From Chitinophagaceae bacterium (GTDB taxonomy: Bacteria; Bacteroidota; Bacteroidia; Chitinophagales; Chitinophagaceae), in NCBI GenBank assembly GCA_903642275.1, contig CAHJWK010000010.1:1-62641 (forward strand): DNA of 62,641 bases, written 5' to 3'. Position numbers and translations under genes: made by a program. Below are positions 55,676 through 62,641 of the stretch, in pieces (within the stretch, counting starts at the first letter, position 1; every line of letters begins with the position of its first letter). Below the pieces are notes generated by a model. That model searched no databases. It had not been told where the DNA came from and saw only the letters and a list, made by a program, of their open reading frames with translations.

Positions 55676-57061
55676 GTGATCCTTCTTTCCAAAAATAATA
55701 ATATTAAGCGCTCTTTAATCCTTGCCGGTGGTGGTGTGCGGCTCGCTTATCATGCAGGTGTATTAAAAGCATTGGAAGAAGAAGGGCTTTCATTTAATCA
55801 TGTTGATGGAACATCGGGTGGCATATTTGGTACTGCAATGCTTGCAAGCGGCATAACAACTGTTGAAGCAGGTAAACGATGGAGAAACTTAAAGTTGCGT
55901 GGCTTCATGGGCATTTTACCCCTGAAAGATTATGCCCGTGAAAAATCTTTGCAGTTATTTAATGGCGCTGAAGGAATCAGAGGAGAAATTTTTCCTTCTT
56001 TAGGCATTGATATTAACCGCATCAATTCAAACAAAGATTTTCTTGCCACTTTTAATGTTTGCAATTTTTCAAAGAAAAGAGTTGAATCAATAGCCAATGA
56101 TGTTGTTACAATAGATCATTTAATAGCCGGTCTTTCATTGCCAATGTTTATTCCTGCAACAAAAATTGGTGAAGACTGGTACACAGATTCTGTATGGATA
56201 AAAGATGCTAACCTTACCAAAGCAGTTAACCGTGGCGCAGAAGAAATATGGCTGGTATGGTGTATAGGAAATACACATGAATATCGTCACGGCCGCTTTA
56301 ATGAATATGTGCACATGATTGAAATAAGTGCAAATGCAGGATTAATAAAAGAGCTTGACTGGATAGCACAACAAAATAAAATTGATAAGAATAAAAAACC
56401 AACAGTTATACATGTTATAAAGCCGGAGTATGCTTTGCCTTTGGATCCGGCTTTCTTTTTAAAAAAAATAGATGCTGATACTTTAATTAACATGGGCTAC
56501 GCTGATACAAAATTTTATTTGCAGCAGTCCAAGCCACTTGATTTTGCAGAGTACAACAGTGCAACTGTAATGAGAAATTATAAAGCTACCCTTCACTTCA
56601 GGCAGCAATTTTATGGCGTTGCTAAATTGCAGGGCATTCAGCAAAAGCTATGTTTTCGCTTTTCTTATTTTATCAGGAAAACGGATGAAGGATATATATT
56701 ACAGCAATTTACTTCAGTTCAAATATCAGATAGCGAAGAATTTATATCAGGTTATAATAATATACTTGTTAAAGAAAGCAAAGGTGCGCTGAACAGCAGT
56801 TTCTTTATAGAATATAATAACACTGTCTTGCATATACAATCATTAATAAAACTATCAGACCGTATAAGTTTTCTGCTGGGGTTAGAGGGCAAACAGGCAA
56901 CAATAACAATTGTAAGCGGATTAAGCGAAACTGTTACAGAATGTTACCAGCCGGCGGTTAACCGGTTAAAGAATATATGGCATTTGAATATTGATGCAAA
57001 CCTGCCATCGCTAAAAAAATGGAAAATGAAACATGCAATGTTGAATTATTTATTTCAATAG
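55676..57061 (+). CDS. Patatin-like phospholipase
   Basis: The 461-residue protein has the patatin oxyanion loop LAGGGVRLAYHAGVLKALEE, the nucleophile Ser47 in DGTSGGIFGTAML, and a catalytic Asp171 in WYTDSVWIKDANLTKAV (the usual DGG is DSV). The C-terminal about 160 residues are outside the patatin domain, beta-rich, and of unknown role. Patatins are lipid acyl hydrolases. The start is a GTG at 55676, 17 bp after the previous gene. It belongs to the lipid-type cluster ending in the GMC enzyme. Confidence 0.86.
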   Translation: MILLSKNNNIKRSLILAGGGVRLAYHAGVLKALEEEGLSFNHVDGTSGGIFGTAMLASGITTVEAGKRWRNLKLRGFMGILPLKDYAREKSLQLFNGAEGIRGEIFPSLGIDINRINSNKDFLATFNVCNFSKKRVESIANDVVTIDHLIAGLSLPMFIPATKIGEDWYTDSVWIKDANLTKAVNRGAEEIWLVWCIGNTHEYRHGRFNEYVHMIEISANAGLIKELDWIAQQNKIDKNKKPTVIHVIKPEYALPLDPAFFLKKIDADTLINMGYADTKFYLQQSKPLDFAEYNSATVMRNYKATLHFRQQFYGVAKLQGIQQKLCFRFSYFIRKTDEGYILQQFTSVQISDSEEFISGYNNILVKESKGALNSSFFIEYNNTVLHIQSLIKLSDRISFLLGLEGKQATITIVSGLSETVTECYQPAVNRLKNIWHLNIDANLPSLKKWKMKHAMLNYLFQ

Positions 57062-57231
57062 TTATTCATGAAGAAAAATTATGAGTAGCCTTTAATGGTG
57101 AACTGGCATGAACCTAAAATGCTTTTTTAGCATTAGTTTGAGTTATAACTAAAAAGATAGTACTTATTCTTTTACCGGCAACGAAACAGAAACTTTTTAA
57201 TAGAAACCATTCAAATTTTAAACAATCAGCT

Positions 57232-59559
57232 ATGAGAAAATTATCAAGACCAATTGGCCAATTGAAACCGGAATACGATGTAATAATCATTGGCAGCGGT
57301 TATGGTGGCAGCATTGCTGCATCACGTTTTTCAAGGGCAGGTTTAAAAGTATGTCTGCTTGAAAAAGGTAAAGAATTTCAGCCAGGGGATTATCCATATA
57401 CCTTAGCTGAAGCCGCAAAAGAAATGCAGATAAATGCAGATGTGCATGCTGCAAAAAACAATGGCTTATATAATTTTCATGTAGGAAAAGATATAACTGT
57501 TTTTAATGGATGTGGCTTAGGCGGCACTTCGCTTGTAAATGCAAATGTTTCTATTAAACCTGAAGACAGGGTGTTTGAAGATACAAGATGGCCTTCAGCC
57601 ATACGTTCTGATATGAAGAGTTTGGAAGAAGGTTATGCAAAAGCAAAGCATGTGCTTAATCCAAAACCTTATCCTGAAAATACACCTGATTATCCTGAGC
57701 TGGCTAAAGCAGCCGCATTAAAAAAATCAGCGGCATACATGAATCAGCCATTCCGGTACACCGATATTAATGTAACCTTTGAAGACGGGCCAAACAGCGT
57801 AAACTATGAGCAGCAGCATTGCATTAATTGCGGAGATTGTGTAACCGGGTGCAATCATTCTGCAAAGAACACTTTAATCATGAATTACCTGCCCGATGCG
57901 GTAAATAATGGCGCAGAAATTTTTTGCAACATAGATGTACAATATATTGAAAAACCAGCAACAGGATGGCTTGTATATTTTGATGTTTTTCACACCTCAC
58001 GTGATTTATTTGATGCTCCTCCGCTTTTTGTGCGTGCTAACAAAATGGTTATTGTTTCAGGTGGTGCAGTGGGCAGCACTGAGTTGTTGCTGCATTCAAA
58101 AGAAAAAGGATTACCTGTTTCACCAACACTTGGTAAACATTTTACAGGCAATGGTGATATGCTTGGTTTTGGTTACGACTGTGACCAAAAAATTCATGGC
58201 ATTGGAAAAGGAAAGAATTATGATGATAAAAGCCTTCCGCCGGTTGGGCCTTGCATTACAGGCATAATAGACATGCGCAATCAGCCTAACCTTACCGATG
58301 GAATGACGTTTGAAGAAGGCAGTATTCCCGGCCCTATTGCATCTGTTGTAAATGAAAGTATGCTTGCACTCTCAGGTCAGGATACTGATAAAGGGTTTTC
58401 AGATAAAGCAAAAGAAATAGAAAGAAGATTTACAAGCTTTCTCCGTGGCTCACATTACGGCGCAACTGATAATATGCAAACCTATCTTATTATGTCGCAT
58501 GATGATGGCAATGGTGAAATGTACCTGAATAATCAACACCTTGATATTTCATGGAGTAGCGTAGGCAAGCAACCCATTTTTGAAAAAGCAAGCGATGCCA
58601 TGTACGATGCCACGAAAGCACTTGGCGGTACTTATATAAAAAATGTGACATGGAATAAAGCACTGAATTATGGGCTCGTAACTGTGCATCCGCTCGGTGG
58701 TTGCTGCATGGGTGAAGGCAGTGAAACGGGTGTAACTGACCATACCGGCAATGTGTTTACCGGAGTTAATGGTGAAGTACATAAAGGCTTATATGTATTG
58801 GATGGTTCTATCTTGCCAATGCCGCTTGGTACTAACCCATTGTTTACAATTTCTGCAGTAACTGAAAGAGCCTGTAAGCTGATTCTGGAAAAGCTGGGAC
58901 TTACATCAAAAGAAAATTATCCGCCAATGAATTTACCAGATGTTGAATATGTTCCTGCAGTTCAATTCACAGAAACAATGAAAGGTTTTTTTAGTATGAA
59001 TGAAAAAGACGATTATCAGAAAGGTTCTGAAACAGGCAGGCAGAAAAATTCACCGTTACAATTTACACTTACCATAAAAACAGGTGATATCAATCTTTTC
59101 AGTAACGACCCTAAACACCCAGGTTCAATGGCAGGTACTGTTATTGCGCCAGCTTTATCTAATCAGCCTTTAACAGTATCCAACGGCATGTTTAACCTGT
59201 TTGAAAAAGACGTTGACAATCCTGCCAATTTAAAAATGAAGTACAGCATGCAGTTAAATACGGTTGATGGTACATCTTTTTATTTTGAAGGATTTAAACA
59301 GGTTGAAAATGATAAAGGGTTCGACATGTGGTCTGATACTTCAACGCTTTATATCACACTTTATAATGGTGCAGATGCATCTGCAAACATTGCCGGCAAA
59401 GGAATTTTAAAAATTGAGATAGGCGATTTTGCAAAACAGATGACCACGATGAAATCGGTTGATACAAATGATGAAATGGAAAGTATAAAAGCAATGGAAA
59501 AGTTCTCATTATTTTTCAGCAGAAATATTATTGATACTTATCTGAAAAAGATATTATAG
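57232..59559 (+). CDS. GMC oxidoreductase, cholesterol-oxidase-like, with Cys cluster
   Basis: This 775-residue FAD enzyme has the dinucleotide motif VIIIGSGYGGSIAASRF (about 17-32) and GMC signature FNGCGLGGTSLVNANVSI. The active-site pair is His486 (VHPLGGCCMGEG) and Asn535 (PLGTNPLFTISA), as in cholesterol oxidases. A ferredoxin-like CxxCxxCxxxC motif is at Cys197, 200, 203 and 207 (HCINCGDCVTGCNHSAKNTL). The last about 200 residues form an extra beta-rich domain with TIKTGDINLFSN. There is no signal peptide. It is separated from the patatin gene by 170 bp but on the same strand. The substrate is probably a sterol-like or long-chain alcohol. Confidence 0.9.
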   Translation: MRKLSRPIGQLKPEYDVIIIGSGYGGSIAASRFSRAGLKVCLLEKGKEFQPGDYPYTLAEAAKEMQINADVHAAKNNGLYNFHVGKDITVFNGCGLGGTSLVNANVSIKPEDRVFEDTRWPSAIRSDMKSLEEGYAKAKHVLNPKPYPENTPDYPELAKAAALKKSAAYMNQPFRYTDINVTFEDGPNSVNYEQQHCINCGDCVTGCNHSAKNTLIMNYLPDAVNNGAEIFCNIDVQYIEKPATGWLVYFDVFHTSRDLFDAPPLFVRANKMVIVSGGAVGSTELLLHSKEKGLPVSPTLGKHFTGNGDMLGFGYDCDQKIHGIGKGKNYDDKSLPPVGPCITGIIDMRNQPNLTDGMTFEEGSIPGPIASVVNESMLALSGQDTDKGFSDKAKEIERRFTSFLRGSHYGATDNMQTYLIMSHDDGNGEMYLNNQHLDISWSSVGKQPIFEKASDAMYDATKALGGTYIKNVTWNKALNYGLVTVHPLGGCCMGEGSETGVTDHTGNVFTGVNGEVHKGLYVLDGSILPMPLGTNPLFTISAVTERACKLILEKLGLTSKENYPPMNLPDVEYVPAVQFTETMKGFFSMNEKDDYQKGSETGRQKNSPLQFTLTIKTGDINLFSNDPKHPGSMAGTVIAPALSNQPLTVSNGMFNLFEKDVDNPANLKMKYSMQLNTVDGTSFYFEGFKQVENDKGFDMWSDTSTLYITLYNGADASANIAGKGILKIEIGDFAKQMTTMKSVDTNDEMESIKAMEKFSLFFSRNIIDTYLKKIL

Positions 59560-59656
59560 ACAAATAAAACTTTTCTCTTCAATCCAGCTTCAAGCTTCCA
59601 ATCAACTTACGTTAGCTATTAAGATGCTTATTATGTTTTTATAATTATAATTGCTG

Positions 59657-62314
59657 ATGAAACAACAGGTTGCTTTTTTTGTTTTGCTGATGTTTTTTTA
59701 TCAGTCATTAACTGCACAAAATAAATTTTCATATAAAGATTCAACGTTATCAACTGATGTACGCGTAAAAGATTTGCTTTCACATATGACACCGGAAGAA
59801 AAATTCTGGCAACTGTTTATGATTCCCGGCGATTTGGATAATGCTACAGACAGCATGTATAAGAAAGGCATTTTTGGTTTGCAGGTAAGTGCAACTTCTA
59901 AAGGCGATGCGGCGGGGCAAATGTTGAACTATAATACAACTGAAGATGGATTAGCGTTTTCCAAAAAATTAAATAGCATTCAACAATTTTTTGTTGAGCA
60001 AACAAGGCTTGGCATCCCGGTTATTTTTTTTGATGAAGCATTACATGGATTAGTACGCAGTAATGCAACTGTTTATCCGCAGGCAATTGCATTAGCAGCA
60101 ACGTTTGATACAACGCTGATGCATTCTGTTGCAAACTCAATTGCAAGCGAAACAAAAGCAAGAGGCATTAGGCAAATTCTTTCACCGGTTATAAATATTG
60201 CAGGTGATGTGCGCTGGGGCAGGGTTGAAGAAACCTACGGGGAAGATCCTTTTCTTACTTCTGCAATGGTAGTTTCTTATGTGAGTGAGATTGAAAGCAA
60301 AGGCATTGTTACAACACCAAAACATTTTATTGCAAATGTGGGCGATGGCGGAAGAGACAGCTATCCTGTTTATTATAGTGAAAGACAATTGGACGAAGTT
60401 TATTTTCCGCCATTTGAAGCAGCTTTTAAATCAGGTGGCGCACGTTCTGTGATGACGGCTTATAATTCTTTAAACGGCATTTCCTGTTCATCAAACAGTT
60501 GGCTGCTCGAAAAAAAATTAAAACATGACTGGAACTTTAAAGGCTTTGTTATATCAGATGCAAATGCCGTTGGCGGCGATGTTGTGTTGTTACATACAGC
60601 AAAAGATTATGCTGATGCAGGCATGAATGCAGTTAATAACGGCCTTGATGTAATCTTTCAAACAGATTATAATCATTCAAAATTATTTCTGCCGCATTTT
60701 TTAGATGGCATGATTGATACAGCAAGAATTAATGATGCAGTTTCGCGAGTGTTAAGGGCAAAGTTTGAAATAGGTTTGTTTGATCATCCATATACATCAG
60801 AAGCAAATGCAGCGCAAACAATGAATGATGCAGAACATAAGCAAGTTGCAAAACAAGCTGCGATGGAATCTATAGTATTATTAAAAAATGATCAGCGGAT
60901 TCTTCCCTTAAAAAATATAAAAACAATTGCAGTAATTGGCGAAGAAGCAACCGCAGCAAGGCTTGGCGGTTATAGTGGCCCGGGCAATAATGTTATAAAT
61001 ATTTTGGATGGAATAAAACATAAAGCAGGTAATAATATTAAAGTTTCTTATACAGAAGGCGCTGGTATTATTAGTAACGACTGGCAGGTTGTACCTGCAA
61101 AATATCTAAGTAATAATGATAAAGAAGGATTGAAAGCCGAGTACTTTAGCAACATTACATTAAGTGGCGATGCTGCTGTTATGCGCATTGATACTTCCAT
61201 AAATTTTCAATGGACTTTGTCTTCACCAGATAAAAAAATTCCACTTGATTTTTATTCAGCTAGATGGACAGGCAACATTCATTTGCCTAAAACAGGAATG
61301 TTTAAAATTGGGTTAGATGGCGATGATGGATTTCGTTTATACATCAACAATAAACTATTAATTGATAACTGGCAAAAGCAAACCTACAGCACTTTGTTGG
61401 CCGACTATTTTTTTGAAAAAGATGAGAACTACAACATTCGTATAGAATTTTTTGAGCCTGATGGCAATGCACATTTAAAATTAATCTGGAATGCCGGTGT
61501 AGAAAATAACTGGCAGCAAAAAATTAATGAAGCTGTTGCAACTGCACAAAAGGCAGATGTTGCTATTGTAACAGTTGGCATACATGAAGGTGAGTTTCAG
61601 GATAGGGCAATGTTATCATTACCGGCACATCAGGAAGCATTAATAAAAGCTATTGCTGCAACACATAAACCTGTTGTTGTATTGCTGGTTGGTGGCAGCG
61701 CCATTACAATGAGCAACTGGCTTGATTCAATTCATGCGTTGCTTGATGTTTGGTACCCCGGTGAACAAGGTGGCAATGCCGTTGCCGATGTTTTGTTTGG
61801 CAATTATAATCCTGCAGGAAGATTGCCTGTAACTTTTCCAGCAAGCGAAGCGCAATTGCCTTTAGTATATAATCATAAGCCAACAGGCCGTGGTGATGAT
61901 TACTATAATTTAAGCGGCTTACCATTATTCCCTTTTGGTTTTGGCTTGAGTTATACAACATTTAATTACAGTGATATTCATCTTGAAAAAAATTACATTA
62001 ATAAAAATGATTCAGTAAAAGTTTATTGCACTATAAAAAATACAGGCAATATTGCAGGCTATGAAGTTGTACAATTATATATTCATGATATACTTGCATC
62101 AGTTTCACAACCGGTAATGCAGTTAAAAGGTTTTCAGCGAATACATTTTAATGCAGGCGAATCAAAACAAATAACATTTACAATAACGCCGCAAATGTTA
62201 AGCATTCTGAATAAAGATTTGCAAACGGTTATTGAGCAGGGTGATTTCAGGATTATGATCGGTGCATCATCAAGGGATATCAGGTTAAAAGAAACACTCA
62301 CCGTAAAAGATTAA
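59657..62314 (+). CDS. Secreted GH3 beta-glucosidase with inserted PA14 domain
   Basis: The 885-residue secreted glycosidase has a signal peptide (ending TAQN) and an N-terminal GH3 barrel with VEETYGEDPFLTSAM and TPKHFIAN. The nucleophile is Asp301 in GFVISDANAVGG (canonical VSDW). A PA14 domain at about residues 493-611 is inserted in the C-terminal domain (EYFSNITLSGD, GLDGDDGFRLYINNKLLIDN). A fibronectin-III-like domain closes the protein (FGFGLSYTTFNY to the end). PA14 insertions are typical of GH3 beta-glucosidases. I chose ATG 59657; two extra codons at 59651 (TTG CTG) are possible. Confidence 0.92.
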   Translation: MKQQVAFFVLLMFFYQSLTAQNKFSYKDSTLSTDVRVKDLLSHMTPEEKFWQLFMIPGDLDNATDSMYKKGIFGLQVSATSKGDAAGQMLNYNTTEDGLAFSKKLNSIQQFFVEQTRLGIPVIFFDEALHGLVRSNATVYPQAIALAATFDTTLMHSVANSIASETKARGIRQILSPVINIAGDVRWGRVEETYGEDPFLTSAMVVSYVSEIESKGIVTTPKHFIANVGDGGRDSYPVYYSERQLDEVYFPPFEAAFKSGGARSVMTAYNSLNGISCSSNSWLLEKKLKHDWNFKGFVISDANAVGGDVVLLHTAKDYADAGMNAVNNGLDVIFQTDYNHSKLFLPHFLDGMIDTARINDAVSRVLRAKFEIGLFDHPYTSEANAAQTMNDAEHKQVAKQAAMESIVLLKNDQRILPLKNIKTIAVIGEEATAARLGGYSGPGNNVINILDGIKHKAGNNIKVSYTEGAGIISNDWQVVPAKYLSNNDKEGLKAEYFSNITLSGDAAVMRIDTSINFQWTLSSPDKKIPLDFYSARWTGNIHLPKTGMFKIGLDGDDGFRLYINNKLLIDNWQKQTYSTLLADYFFEKDENYNIRIEFFEPDGNAHLKLIWNAGVENNWQQKINEAVATAQKADVAIVTVGIHEGEFQDRAMLSLPAHQEALIKAIAATHKPVVVLLVGGSAITMSNWLDSIHALLDVWYPGEQGGNAVADVLFGNYNPAGRLPVTFPASEAQLPLVYNHKPTGRGDDYYNLSGLPLFPFGFGLSYTTFNYSDIHLEKNYINKNDSVKVYCTIKNTGNIAGYEVVQLYIHDILASVSQPVMQLKGFQRIHFNAGESKQITFTITPQMLSILNKDLQTVIEQGDFRIMIGASSRDIRLKETLTVKD

Positions 62315-62328
62315 ATAGTGATGGATAA

Positions 62329-62641
62329 CTATTCTTCAACCAGGTCCAACTCAACTCTTAAATTTTCAATTATAAATTCCTGTCTTTCCTGCGTGTTCTT
62401 GCCCATGAAATAAGAAAGTAAATTTTGAATATGATCTCCCTGTTCTAAAATTACCGGTTGCAGACGCATATCTTCTGCAATAAAGCGCTCAAACTCTTCG
62501 GGAGATATTTCACCTAACCCTTTAAAGCGCGTTATTTCCGGTTTGCTACCTAACTTTTTTATTGCGGCTTGTTTCTCTGTTTCATCATAACAATAAATGG
62601 TTTCTTTTTTATCACGTACACGAAACAAAGGTGTTTCTAAA
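62329..62641 (-). CDS. parE: DNA topoisomerase IV subunit B, C-terminal part, truncated by window edge
   Basis: The last about 100 residues of a type IIA topoisomerase B subunit are visible: [59 protein letters not shown] and a VELDLVEE end. The '[10 protein letters not shown]' form and the short tail fit ParE of Bacteroidota better than GyrB (usually 'RYKGLGEM'), but the call depends on style. The 5' end lies beyond the window. It converges on the GH3 gene. Confidence 0.85.
   Translation of the reverse strand, partial: LETPLFRVRDKKETIYCYDETEKQAAIKKLGSKPEITRFKGLGEISPEEFERFIAEDMRLQPVILEQGDHIQNLLSYFMGKNTQERQEFIIENLRVELDLVEE

Noticed and set aside
57232-59559. Choline dehydrogenase (BetA)
   Set aside because: The Cys cluster, the HPLGG/GTNPL pair and the C-terminal extra domain fit the cholesterol-oxidase-like GMC branch instead.

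Overview
The window is a chromosomal segment of a low-GC, AT-rich member of the Bacteroidota, most likely family Chitinophagaceae. The evidence is a type IX secretion (T9SS) C-terminal sorting domain, a TonB-dependent receptor with an N-terminal carboxypeptidase-regulatory-like domain, a Reg_prop/Y_Y_Y hybrid histidine kinase, a DUF6266-type protein, general absence of Shine-Dalgarno sequences, TAnnTTTG-like -7 elements, and an rplM-rpsI-rpsB-tsf operon. The genus assignment is inference. No tRNA, rRNA, CRISPR array, prophage or intact insertion sequence was seen.

Layout. 1-8.5 kb: truncated pyrD, two pseudouridine synthases, an APC permease, a DctA-like symporter, a DedA protein, an MFS transporter and a class A beta-lactamase-like secreted hydrolase. 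8.9-18 kb: two tandem DUF4331 secreted proteins ended by a strong terminator, then a TPR protein, a HupE/UreJ-like membrane protein, a small His-containing protein and a TonB-dependent receptor; this looks like an envelope or metal-handling locus of unknown function. 18.3-22.5 kb: small secreted proteins of unknown function, a DUF6266 gene behind an 11-bp repeat array, a candidate short gene with an unusually strong ribosome binding site and its own terminator, and an EamA exporter. 22.7-29.4 kb: a membrane protein and two hybrid histidine kinases, the first with a degenerate ATP-binding domain. 29.7-34.4 kb: a Tat-exported TIM-barrel protein, a thiolase and Lon protease. 34.4-37.5 kb: a 21-bp hairpin minisatellite and the ribosomal operon. 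37.6-45.4 kb: SDR, YjjG-like HAD, a lipoprotein, fumarase, a possible IS3 remnant, an APC permease and a GH2 enzyme. 45.5-52.5 kb: AraC regulator and an RND efflux operon (adaptor, pump, outer-membrane channel) read right to left. 52.9-59.6 kb: alpha/beta hydrolase, acetoacetate-decarboxylase-like protein, two small membrane proteins, a patatin and a GMC/cholesterol-oxidase-like enzyme. 59.7-62.6 kb: a GH3-PA14 beta-glucosidase and the 3' part of parE.

The two multigene loci most likely to be undescribed systems are the DUF4331/HupE-like/TonB receptor locus and the GMC oxidoreductase lipid-type cassette. The most notable non-coding structures are the hairpin minisatellite between lon and tsf, the terminator inside the RND efflux operon, and the short transcription unit near 21.4 kb. 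All functional statements rest on motif recognition by eye; no database search was possible.
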